From: an uncultured Ruminococcus sp.
GTDB lineage: Bacteria; Bacillota; Clostridia; Oscillospirales; Acutalibacteraceae
DNA length: 13,542 nt
Assembly: GCA_951800855.1 (NCBI GenBank)
Contig: CATOLC010000011.1
Span: 1 to 13,542, forward strand
Direction: 5' to 3'
The translations under genes were made by a program, and so were the position numbers. How positions within the stretch are numbered: the stretch's first letter is position 1; each line of letters opens with the position of its first letter. The notes under the pieces were generated by a model. That model searched no databases. It saw only the letters and a program-made list of their open reading frames with translations, and was not told the DNA's origin. This document shows, piece by piece, positions 7,560 to 13,542 of the stretch.

Positions 7560-7612
7560 AATAAAAAGCCTCTACTTATTTTATCTATACATTAAGTATT
7601 GGCTTTTTTATT
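7560..7612 (-). terminator. Terminator-like hairpin overlapping the PBP ribosome binding site
   Basis: On the minus strand AATAAAAAAGCC pairs with GGCTTTTTATT, followed inward by a two-base internal loop, a second stem TACTTA/TAAGTA and a 14-base loop. The right arm ends in a T-run directly before the PBP ATG and the AGAGG ribosome binding site lies within it. It can be read as the intrinsic terminator of BspA-type gene 2, or as a structure controlling PBP expression by attenuation or by hiding the ribosome binding site. Confidence 0.5.
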
Positions 7613-7653
7613 AAATTAATTCGATTACTTTTATTAAATACCTAAAATAAGAG

Positions 7654-7691
7654 AAATATCAGTCCTAATCGTATCTACGCTAGCAGGCGGT
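7654..7691 (-). repeat. 38-bp 3' flank shared with BspA-type gene 1
   Basis: Inverted copy of 4207-4244 with two mismatches, directly after the stop of BspA-type gene 2. It marks the outer end of the duplicated gene unit. Confidence 0.85.
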
Positions 7692-9116
7692 TTAATTTTG
7701 TTCAGGCTGGCAACCTCTAAAAGCATCTTGTCCAACGACCACCCTTTTAGGAAGACTAGGTTTGGGCAAAGCAGTACAATTCTCAAAAGCCTTAATCCCA
7801 ATCGACGTTATACTTTCAGGAAAGTTTACGTGTTCGAGAGACCTGCAGCCACTGAAAGCCGCCCACCCAATTGATGTTAAGCCAGCAGGGAGGATAATGT
7901 CATGAAGAGAGGTGCAGCCAGCGAAAGTCCCGCAACCAGTTGATGTCATACCACTAGGAATGATAATTTCTGTAAGTTTTCTGCAGTTATTGAAAGCATA
8001 GTTCCCAATGGATTCTACACTATCAGGGATTTCAATCTGTTCAAGAGAGAAACAGTTAGCGAAAGCATTGTCTCCAATTTCTGTTAATCCCGCCGCAGGG
8101 AGGGCAACATGTCTTAGAGAGGTGCAGTTTTGGAAAGCGTTGTAACAAATTGATGTCACGCTATTATTGATTGTAATGTATTCAAGAGAGGTGCAGTTTC
8201 TGAAAGCGTATCTCCCAATTGATTTTACGCCATCAGGAATTATAATTGCTGTAAGATTACTGCAGTGCTCAAAAGCGCTATCTCCAATTGATGTTACATT
8301 ATTAGGGATTTCAATGCCTTCAAGAGAGGTACAGTTATCGAAAGCCCTGTTTCCAATTCCTGTTAAGCTCACAGGGAGGACAACATTTCCAAGAGAAGTG
8401 CAGTCAATGAAAGTGCACCTCTCAATTGATTTTACGCCATCAGGAATTATAATTTCTGTAAGATTACTGCAGTGGCCAAAAGCGTGGGCTCTAATTGACG
8501 CTACGCTACTAGGAATTTCAATGCGTTGAAGAGAGGCGCAGCCAGCGAAAGCGAAGTCCTCAATTGCTGTTAAGCTCTCAGGGAGGACAATATTTTCAAG
8601 AGAGGTGCAACCAGCGAAAGCGTGGGCTCTAATTGACGCTACGCTACTAGGAATTTCAATGCGTTGAAGAGAGGTGCAACCAGCGAAGGCGAAGGCCTCA
8701 ATTGCTGTTAAGTTCTTAGGGAGGACAATATTTTCAAGAGAGGTGCAGCCTTCGAAAGCGTGGGCTCTAATAAACGCTACGCTACTAGGAATTGTAACGG
8801 ACTTAAGATTAGTAAAATTATTTTTAAAATCCCAATACGGGATCGATATTACTCCATTTAAAATCACAACATGTTCTATTTGGTCTGTAGAAACATGTCT
8901 TGAGTTAAATAACTCGATATCATAAACTTGTCTGCCCGTGAGAGTTAAGGTTTTGGTTTGTTCATCATAATAATTAAAGCCTATCGTAATTTCTGCGGCA
9001 CTTACCACACTGCTATTTGGCATCACGCTGGGAAGAGCTCCTATAAAACCTATGCCTAAAACCATAGCTACGCTAATTTTAGCGACTAAACCCATTTTCT
9101 TTTTTTCAAAATTCAT
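7692..9116 (-). CDS. BspA-type leucine-rich-repeat exported protein 2
   Basis: The 474-residue protein is the longest of the three family members. It has the same signal peptide (residues 1-40, cleavage near VSA|AE) and YYDEQTKTLT region as protein 1, then about sixteen 23-residue LRR_5/BspA repeats alternating IEIP-SVASI-HAF and IVLP-LTAI-FAF types, and the same C-terminus GCQPEQN. Such solenoids usually act in adhesion or recognition; the repeats carry a cysteine at a regular site (GCTSL). No cell-wall anchor is seen. I start at ATG 9116 with AAAGGAG (GGAG 9124-9127) seven bases upstream; longer readings up to 9245 run back through the promoter. The DNA has 69-bp periodicity with nearly identical 138-bp double repeats at 8482 and 8620, showing recent expansion. 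It lies upstream of the PBP gene on the same strand with a hairpin between them. Confidence 0.9.
   Translation of the reverse strand: MNFEKKKMGLVAKISVAMVLGIGFIGALPSVMPNSSVVSAAEITIGFNYYDEQTKTLTLTGRQVYDIELFNSRHVSTDQIEHVVILNGVISIPYWDFKNNFTNLKSVTIPSSVAFIRAHAFEGCTSLENIVLPKNLTAIEAFAFAGCTSLQRIEIPSSVASIRAHAFAGCTSLENIVLPESLTAIEDFAFAGCASLQRIEIPSSVASIRAHAFGHCSNLTEIIIPDGVKSIERCTFIDCTSLGNVVLPVSLTGIGNRAFDNCTSLEGIEIPNNVTSIGDSAFEHCSNLTAIIIPDGVKSIGRYAFRNCTSLEYITINNSVTSICYNAFQNCTSLRHVALPAAGLTEIGDNAFANCFSLEQIEIPDSVESIGNYAFNNCRKLTEIIIPSGMTSTGCGTFAGCTSLHDIILPAGLTSIGWAAFSGCRSLEHVNFPESITSIGIKAFENCTALPKPSLPKRVVVGQDAFRGCQPEQN
8482..8795 (-). repeat. 138-bp tandem repeats within BspA-type gene 2
   Basis: Units start at 8482, 8620 and 8758, the last partial. 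Each full unit covers two 23-codon LRRs (46 residues) and the first two copies differ at only a few bases. Units stay in frame, so unequal crossing-over would add or remove pairs of repeats without breaking the gene. Confidence 0.88.
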
Positions 9117-9174
9117 AATTTTTCTCCTTTTTATAATAATTTTTAAAATATAGCTTACTTTCCTCTTAATATTA

Positions 9175-9203
9175 GTTATAACACATCCAAAAATAAAACG
9201 CAA
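9175..9203 (-). promoter_or_regulatory. Promoter of BspA-type gene 2 (family-shared)
   Basis: On the minus strand TTGCGT (9203-9198), a 17-base spacer and TATAAC (9180-9175) with TGT just before it. The flanking bases match those before genes 1 and 3, including TTAATATTAAGAG-like sequence downstream of the -10. Confidence 0.58.
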
Positions 9204-9262
9204 TATATTTTTAAAAATAAACAAGATTAAGAGTATTGTTTTCAAATAATATTATATTGAGG

Positions 9263-9494
9263 TCATTTTTGCTTAGGAAAAAAAGATGTTTCAACATTTC
9301 TAAGTTGCTTAGTTTTTACAATCTTATCTACCAGATTGGGATTATTCAGAGTAATATTAGTAATGGGGCATTCAGAAAAAGCCCAAACCCCAATTGATGT
9401 TATACTCGAAGAAATAGTAACGGATTTAAGATTCAGAAACCTTCGAAAGCGATGTTCTAATTGATTTTATCCTAGCAGGGATTGTTGTAAGATT
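9263..9494 (-). pseudogene. Frameshifted 3' remnant of a BspA-type gene
   Basis: Downstream of and overlapping the end of BspA-type gene 3, repeat-like protein sequence continues in changing frames. NLTTIPARIKSIRTS is encoded in one frame from 9494, AFEG in another near 9445, and in a third LNLKSVTI, ITSIGVWAFSECP and a tail ending FFPKQK before a TGA at 9263-9265. These are clear LRR_5 repeats interrupted by at least two small indels. The simplest reading is that gene 3 once continued here and its 3' part has decayed, with the present stop at 9467 arising after a shift. A separate truncated copy is also possible. It is not expected to make a normal protein. Confidence 0.75.
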
Positions 9495-10285
9495 TCCCCA
9501 TCTGGGGGTTGCGCATTATACCTATGGGTTTTATTATTATTAAAATTTGAGCACCTATCAAAATCAGCTAGAGCGTTTTTGATCATTCGAATTGGTACAC
9601 TATTAGGTAATTTAATGTCAGTAAGGTTTGAACAACCAAAGAAAGCACAATTCCAAATTGATGTTACACTATTGGGTATGATAATATTATTAAGCTTTGA
9701 GCAATTATAGAAAGCAAAGCTTCCAATTGATGTTACACTGTCGGGTATGATAATATTATTAAGTTTTGAGCAATTATAGAAAGCACCATCCCCAATTGAC
9801 GTTACGCTTGTAGGGATAGTAATAGAGGTAAGGCCTCTGCAGCCATCGAAAGCATATTTCCTAATTGATGTTACATTATCAGGTATGATAATATTATTAA
9901 GTTTTGAGCAACCATAGAAAGCGTAGCATCCAATCGACGTTACATTACTAGGTATCGTAATGTTAGTGAGTTGTGCACAATTCTCGAAGGCATACGCAGG
10001 GATTATTGTTGTTTGTTCTGAAATTACGATGTTCTCTACTTCGCTTTTGATATTATCGTCTATATCCAGAACATCATTATTCCTGATGGTCGGAACAGTT
10101 AAAGTTTTTGTTTGGGAACAATAAAATATATTAGAGTTGCGGTTGTTTATTTTAATTTTTTCTGCGTTTACCATGCCGATATTCGGCACCACGCTAGGAA
10201 GAACCCCCATAAGACCTACGCCTAAAACCATAATAGATGCACTGATTTTAGCAACTAAACTCATTTTCTTTTTTTCAAAATTCAT
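9467..10285 (-). CDS. BspA-type leucine-rich-repeat exported protein 3 (3' end probably altered)
   Basis: The 272-residue protein has a signal peptide closely related to those of proteins 1 and 2 (MNFEKKK, core to about residue 40, cleavage near VNA|EK), a short N-terminal region with SQTKTLTV, and six 23-residue LRR_5/BspA repeats richer in asparagine (NCSKLNNIIIP type). From the seventh repeat on the pattern fails, and the last 30 or so residues (FNNNKTHRYN onward) do not resemble the PEQN ending of its relatives. Real repeat sequence resumes in other frames immediately downstream (9263-9494), so this C-terminus is likely the product of a frameshift. I start at ATG 10285 with GGAG (10292-10295) six bases upstream; the longer reading to 10447 passes through the promoter. 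It is more divergent from the other two than they are from each other. Surface or secreted binding is inferred from the family. Confidence 0.82.
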   Translation of the reverse strand: MNFEKKKMSLVAKISASIMVLGVGLMGVLPSVVPNIGMVNAEKIKINNRNSNIFYCSQTKTLTVPTIRNNDVLDIDDNIKSEVENIVISEQTTIIPAYAFENCAQLTNITIPSNVTSIGCYAFYGCSKLNNIIIPDNVTSIRKYAFDGCRGLTSITIPTSVTSIGDGAFYNCSKLNNIIIPDSVTSIGSFAFYNCSKLNNIIIPNSVTSIWNCAFFGCSNLTDIKLPNSVPIRMIKNALADFDRCSNFNNNKTHRYNAQPPDGEILQQSLLG

Positions 10286-10311
10286 AATTTTCTCCTTTCC
10301 TCTTGATATTA

Positions 10312-10340
10312 ATTTTAACACACTCAAAAACAAATCACAA
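10312..10340 (-). promoter_or_regulatory. Promoter of BspA-type gene 3 (family-shared)
   Basis: On the minus strand TTGTGA (10340-10335), a 17-base spacer and TAAAAT (10317-10312) with TGT just before it. The flanking sequence (ATATATTG, TTTTTGAGTGTGTTA, TTAATATCAAGAGG) aligns with the promoters of genes 1 and 2. Here the leader is about 30 bases shorter, lacking the duplicated ribosome-binding segment. Confidence 0.57.
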
Positions 10341-10349
10341 TATATTTTT

Positions 10350-10481
10350 GGTAGTGCAGAGAGTATAGATAAAAACAAGAATAAAATTATCTGCGAAATA
10401 CAATTTTTAGTGTACAACAATTTTAAACAACCATTTTCTTTATTCAATCTCTATCATTTTTTCTATACCTTCTCTGCTACC
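10350..10481 (-). repeat. Imperfect inverted repeat upstream of BspA-type gene 3
   Basis: GGTAGTGCAGAGAGTATAGA (10350-10369) is the reverse complement of TCTATACCTTCTCTGCTACC (10462-10481) apart from two two-base gaps, with further pairing inside (GAATAAA with TTTATTC). The arms are 92 bp apart and the inner arm ends 10 bp upstream of the promoter of gene 3. It may be a large hairpin, a decayed small mobile element, or a regulator binding region. No ORF with a good start lies within it. Confidence 0.5.
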
Positions 10482-10517
10482 ATGTTTTTAAAATAAAGTT
10501 GAAATTTTGTAATATAA

Positions 10518-10539
10518 AGAGGAGGGAAAATCCTCCTCT
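10518..10539 (-). terminator. Terminator of the Nif11-like two-gene unit
   Basis: AGAGGAGG and CCTCCTCT form a perfect eight-base stem with a six-base loop (10526-10531), 31 bp after the stop of the downstream gene. On the minus strand TTATATT follows, a short T-tract, while the plus strand has none, so it is assigned to the minus strand. Confidence 0.65.
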
Positions 10540-10570
10540 AAAGTATTAATATTCAAAAAACTATATAAGG

Positions 10571-10969
10571 TTACAACCAGAATATTGAATGCTGCATCCC
10601 GCCATTATCATTTTTTTCATCATTAACCTGGGAAGCAATAGAATTTATTAATTGATAAGTCCCGGCATTATTTAATACTGATGAACCAGCAGCAGCATCT
10701 TCAAAAAATTCATCGGGTAGCTCGGTTTTTGTTACAGAAGCTTTAACCATTTCAATAAAATCATCAATTTCTTTTTCGCTTAGTACTACACCTCTATTAT
10801 TAAATAATTGTTGCATAGATTTTAAGGTTTTTTGAGAAATTAATTTTTCTACAAATTCTTTATCCATTGCAAGAGCTCCCAATGCTTCTTTTTGGTCACT
10901 CAATACCAAACCGCATTCTTGATTCGTTAAAATGATATCGTCTTGTATGTTTTTATTATCTTTTTCCAT
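10571..10969 (-). CDS. Nif11-like leader protein, possible RiPP precursor
   Basis: The 132-residue product has a helical, acidic region (about residues 35-85: ALAMDKEFVEKLISQ, FNNRGVVLSEKEIDDFIEMV) with the pattern of Nif11-type leaders, followed by ELPDEFFEDAAAG. That ending resembles the LSDEEL-VAGG double-glycine-type site where leaders of ribosomally made peptides are cut. The part after it, about 37 residues from SSVLNN to SIFWL, is rich in S, N and Q and has no cysteine, so a lanthionine or thioether core is unlikely. I start at ATG 10969 with AAGGAGG nine bases upstream; an upstream in-frame start at 11002 precedes that site and is rejected. It is the second gene of a unit with 11024-11443, which has a related leader. 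No modifying enzyme or peptidase-containing transporter lies in the window. The family assignment is by eye and tentative; the gene itself is well supported. Confidence 0.68.
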   Translation of the reverse strand: MEKDNKNIQDDIILTNQECGLVLSDQKEALGALAMDKEFVEKLISQKTLKSMQQLFNNRGVVLSEKEIDDFIEMVKASVTKTELPDEFFEDAAAGSSVLNNAGTYQLINSIASQVNDEKNDNGGMQHSIFWL

Positions 10970-11023
10970 GATATGTAACCTCCTTACATAAGCACATCTC
11001 ACCCTTTACTCTCTATTAATATA

Positions 11024-11443
11024 TTAATTTATTTCCCATAAAACTCTGGTTCTAAGATATTTTTTTTTAGCCCCAAAAATAAGGCATGAAATCGCAAATA
11101 TCCCTTTGGAAATAGTTTCTCCATCATAAATTTTTTTATTCAAAAAGAAGTCTTGAGGATATTTATTTTTGCTATTGTAAAAAAAATTATATAAATCCTC
11201 GTTAAAATTTCCTCCAACTCCTATATTCTTTCCAGCTTCTTTAATAATATTTGAGTCTTCTTCGTCCAAAATACTTTCATTTTTTTCCAGATCATAAACA
11301 ATATTTTTTATTTTTTCTACATCCTTCAATTCAACATCAATACCTTTTTTGTACAGAGCACTCTTAACTTGGTCATATGATCGGAAGCTGAGAATTTGCT
11401 TTAAAAGATTTTGATCTTCGGATAAAGCTGATAAGTTATTGAT
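11024..11443 (-). CDS. Nif11-like leader protein with an ATC at the expected start
   Basis: The reading frame is open from a stop at 11444-11446 to the stop at 11024. Its N-terminal part (NLLKQILSFRSYDQVKSALY, then KKGIDVELKDVEKI) aligns with the leader-like part of the neighbouring protein, so translation should begin near the frame's start. The strong site GGGGGTG (11450-11456) lies six bases before ATC at 11443, exactly where ATG belongs, and no in-frame ATG exists; the first TTG (11329) would cut off the conserved region and lacks a ribosome binding site. Either ATC is used, or the start was lost by mutation or misread. From ATC the product would be 139 residues. A GVGG that could be a cleavage site lies about residue 75, followed by a 60-residue part with one cysteine and a hydrophobic stretch (GIFAISCLIFG). 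It is first in a unit with the gene at 10571-10969. Function unproven. Confidence 0.55.
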   Translation of the reverse strand: MNNLSALSEDQNLLKQILSFRSYDQVKSALYKKGIDVELKDVEKIKNIVYDLEKNESILDEEDSNIIKEAGKNIGVGGNFNEDLYNFFYNSKNKYPQDFFLNKKIYDGETISKGIFAISCLIFGAKKKYLRTRVLWEIN

Positions 11444-11484
11444 TTAAATCACCCCCAGTTGTTTAAAAACACTTTATACAGTAT

Positions 11485-11513
11485 ATAATATATCAATTTT
11501 TGTTAAATGTCAA
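11485..11513 (-). promoter_or_regulatory. Consensus promoter of the Nif11-like unit
   Basis: On the minus strand a perfect TTGACA (11513-11508), a 17-base spacer and TATTAT (11490-11485). This is the best sigma-A promoter in the window. It starts 25 bp after the mltG stop, with no terminator between, and gives a leader of about 35 bases to the GGGGGTG site. Confidence 0.78.
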
Positions 11514-11538
11514 GAGAATTTTGTTTATTTACAATAAT

Positions 11539-13113
11539 TCATACAAGCCCTGCTTTTTTTAAGTTTTCTAGGTGTACATCGTTTGTTTTTGCGTAGTATG
11601 CGGTGCCGGAAGAACTGTGGCAAAAATAAAAATATTCAGTGTTTTCGGGATTTAGAGCTGCATAAATTGCCTGTATGCCAGGGTTGCATATCGGACCGGG
11701 AGGAAGTCCAACAATATCATATGTGTTATATGTGCTTTTAAATGTGCTTATAATATCCTCTGGAACTGTATTTTTTGTTCTGTAAGGATACCAAACTGTT
11801 GAATCTATACCAAGATTAGAGAGACCATATTCACCAAATTTATTTATTCCATTTGAGGAAAGTGTCCCAAGCCGGTTGTAAATTACGGAAGAAACTTTGT
11901 ACATATCGTCATTATTGGCGGCCTCATCCTGAATCATAGAAGAAATATTTAGGATTTCATCTAGGCTTTTCCCTTTTTCCTCACAAATGTATTTTATACT
12001 TGTATTGTGCTCATAACCTTCTATATTGGTCAGTTTAATAAGTTTTCTTTGTAAATTGTTTAAAAATCTTTTTATTACGCTGGCAGGGTCTTCGTTTTTA
12101 TAAAATTCATAGGTGTCTGGGAATAAATATCCTTCTAGCTTGTAGTATCTAGCGTTTTTATTCTTTATTTCTTTCAAAAATTCATATTTATCGTCAAATT
12201 CATCAGAGTTACATTTTTCAAGAAATTCATTTTCTTCACATACTTCATTTTCAGCCAATGCAGCCGCATATTCATAGATGTTCATTCCTTCTTTAAATGC
12301 AATTTCTACAGCGTTTGCTTCTACAATATGACTCCTTAGTTTGTTTATTAAGACCTGATAATCCATATTTGCCTTGAGCTCATAAGTTCCAGGGACAAAG
12401 CCTTTAGAGCTTTTGGTAATCAAAGAGTAAAGTTTGAAAAAAATTTCTTGCTTAATTATACCTTTTTCCTTAAATATCCGTGCAACTGTATCTATATTGG
12501 CCTGCTCCGGAATATCAACTGTTATAATGTTGTCGCTTTCTCCTAATCCAAGCATATCGTTCATGGCAATCAAAAAATACCCTGCTAAAAGAGTAGAGAT
12601 TAAACTTAAAAATATAATCCAGATTACCCGGAAAAGAAATTTATTCTTTTTGGATTTAACAATTATTTTTTCCTTTGGGGAGTTGAGGGATATTTCATTT
12701 TCTTTAGAATATATATCGATTTTTTTTTGGCTTTCTTGTGACTCCATTTCATGAGACAGACTATTTTGTTTTTTATTAAGGGATTCTTCTTGTCCAAAAT
12801 CCTCTTCAAGGAAATCTTCTGATAAGTTACTTTCGGTGTTATGCGAGTCATAATCAAAATTATTTAAAAGATTTTCTGTTTCACTTTCTTTTTTCTCACT
12901 TTCTGAGGAGATATTTTTAAATTTATCAGGTATATTTTTATCATATGCAAAGTAAGATTTATCGGAATTTATATCTTCATAAATTTTATTTTTATTTTCT
13001 GTTGAATTAGTTTTTGAATTAGTTTTGCTTGATTTTTGCTGTTTCCCCATCAGGTTTTCTTTTTTACGTTTCCACCTTTTAAACCGTTTAAAGCCTTTTT
13101 CTTCATTTTTCAT
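11539..13113 (-). CDS. mltG: Endolytic murein transglycosylase MltG (YceG-like)
   Basis: MltG cuts nascent glycan strands at the outer face of the membrane and helps set peptidoglycan chain length. The 524-residue protein has an unusually long N-terminal cytoplasmic part (about 155 residues, rich in K, E, S and N, likely disordered), one membrane segment (about 159-184), a LysM-like part with GTYELKANM (242-250), the family motif LEGYLFPDTYEF (326-337), a catalytic-loop motif SMIQDEA with likely catalytic E397, and LPPGPICNPG (470-479) near the end. The C-terminal YYAKTNDVHLENL is typical. ATG 13113 has AAGGGG (13121-13126) seven bases before it. The gene follows the cyclo-ligase gene by 18 bp, so they are probably cotranscribed. 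No terminator is seen after it, so readthrough into the Nif11-like unit is possible. Low-GC relatives often carry such cytoplasmic tails, which may be sites of kinase or division-protein contact. Confidence 0.93.
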   Translation of the reverse strand: MKNEEKGFKRFKRWKRKKENLMGKQQKSSKTNSKTNSTENKNKIYEDINSDKSYFAYDKNIPDKFKNISSESEKKESETENLLNNFDYDSHNTESNLSEDFLEEDFGQEESLNKKQNSLSHEMESQESQKKIDIYSKENEISLNSPKEKIIVKSKKNKFLFRVIWIIFLSLISTLLAGYFLIAMNDMLGLGESDNIITVDIPEQANIDTVARIFKEKGIIKQEIFFKLYSLITKSSKGFVPGTYELKANMDYQVLINKLRSHIVEANAVEIAFKEGMNIYEYAAALAENEVCEENEFLEKCNSDEFDDKYEFLKEIKNKNARYYKLEGYLFPDTYEFYKNEDPASVIKRFLNNLQRKLIKLTNIEGYEHNTSIKYICEEKGKSLDEILNISSMIQDEAANNDDMYKVSSVIYNRLGTLSSNGINKFGEYGLSNLGIDSTVWYPYRTKNTVPEDIISTFKSTYNTYDIVGLPPGPICNPGIQAIYAALNPENTEYFYFCHSSSGTAYYAKTNDVHLENLKKAGLV

Positions 13114-13131
13114 GATAATTCCCCTTAGATT

Positions 13132-13542
13132 TTAACGTCTTCCAAATTTAGAAAATTTATTTTTAGGTTTATATGGTTCCTCTCTGTAAATATTATGTAT
13201 TTTTTTAATATATTTATCATTAACGATTATATCGACTGCTCTGTCGAATTTTCCGTTTGGAAGGTAAAATTTCATGCAGTTACTATAGCAAATACCTATC
13301 TTAATTCCTTTAAATTTTTGGAAAAATCTATCGTAATATCCATGACCATATCCTAATCTATAGCCATTTTGATCAAAACAAAAGCCAGGAACAATACAAA
13401 GTCCCCTTGAGCCTACGTTGAACATTTCACATTTTTCTTTTATAGGTTCATACAGACCAAATGCTCCTTTTTCCAGGTCGTCCATGGAGTTTATATAATA
13501 AAAATCCATGCTTTTGTCTTCGGTGTTACAGCGGGGAACAGC
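13132..13542 (-). CDS. 5-formyltetrahydrofolate cyclo-ligase (5' end outside window)
   Basis: This enzyme uses ATP to turn 5-formyltetrahydrofolate into 5,10-methenyltetrahydrofolate, returning a stored folate form to one-carbon metabolism in the cytoplasm. The visible 136 residues are the C-terminal two thirds. Early residues AVPRCN are followed by GLYEP and then the family signature VPGFCFDQNGYRLGYGHGYY with DRFF, which forms the ATP/Mg and folate site. The frame is open to the right edge through 13510-13542, so the ATG at 13509 is internal and the true start lies beyond. The C-terminus has a basic tail (KNKFSKFGRR). The mltG gene begins 18 bp after its stop on the same strand, so the two are likely one transcript. 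Confidence 0.92.
   Translation of the reverse strand, partial: AVPRCNTEDKSMDFYYINSMDDLEKGAFGLYEPIKEKCEMFNVGSRGLCIVPGFCFDQNGYRLGYGHGYYDRFFQKFKGIKIGICYSNCMKFYLPNGKFDRAVDIIVNDKYIKKIHNIYREEPYKPKNKFSKFGRR

Noticed and set aside
7800..8800. Regular DNA repeats resembling a CRISPR array
   Set aside because: The 69-bp period matches 23-codon LRR units in an intact reading frame and there are no unique spacers.
8167..8925. Plus-strand ORFs across BspA-type gene 2
   Set aside because: They are antisense readings of the LRR repeats and their apparent internal repeats follow from the 69-bp periodicity.
9117..9245. N-terminal extension of BspA-type gene 2
   Set aside because: It runs through the conserved promoter and ribosome binding site; the same ATG is used in all three paralogues.
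10286..10447. N-terminal extension of BspA-type gene 3
   Set aside because: It reads through the promoter and part of the inverted repeat, and shares nothing with the other paralogues.

Overview
The window is AT-rich DNA with long poly-A/T stretches, AGGAGG-type ribosome binding sites, TTG starts and Gram-positive-type promoters. Its genes (a class B PBP, an MltG with a long cytoplasmic N-terminus, an agmatine/putrescine module, BspA-type leucine-rich-repeat proteins and a Hanks-type kinase) point to a low-GC Bacillota, most likely a host-associated member of the Clostridia. The species cannot be fixed from the sequence.

Layout. (1) 1-2246, minus strand: ptcA (putrescine carbamoyltransferase) followed by a TTG-started agmatine/putrescine antiporter gene (aguD) that runs off the left edge. 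This is the start of an agmatine deiminase operon. (2) 2419-3297: a secreted 184-residue protein of unknown family with its own promoter, a hairpin terminator that can work in both directions, and on the minus strand a small gene that looks broken by a one-base shift. (3) 3394-4324, plus strand: BspA-type repeat protein 1. (4) 4345-5923: a soluble Hanks-type Ser/Thr kinase with its own promoter, enclosed by a perfect 20-bp direct repeat. (5) 5946-7559, minus strand: a class B penicillin-binding protein with a hairpin covering its ribosome binding site. (6) 7692-10340, minus strand: BspA-type proteins 2 and 3, with a frameshifted remnant between them. (7) 10518-11513, minus strand: a two-gene unit with a consensus promoter, encoding two proteins with Nif11-like leader regions; the first has an ATC codon where its start should be. 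(8) 11539-13542, minus strand: mltG and the 3' part of a 5-formyltetrahydrofolate cyclo-ligase gene.

How the parts relate. Regions 1 and 8 look like ordinary core metabolism and cell-wall genes. Between them lies an accessory block dominated by a small family of exported leucine-rich-repeat proteins. The three copies share a promoter, ribosome-binding region and signal peptide. Copies 1 and 2 also share their last repeats and 38 bp of 3' flank. Copies 1 and 2 face each other as inverted repeats around the kinase and PBP genes, so recombination could reshuffle repeats or invert that segment. The most unusual items are the orphan Nif11-like pair, with no modifying enzyme or exporter in view, and the LRR family with its shared expression cassette.
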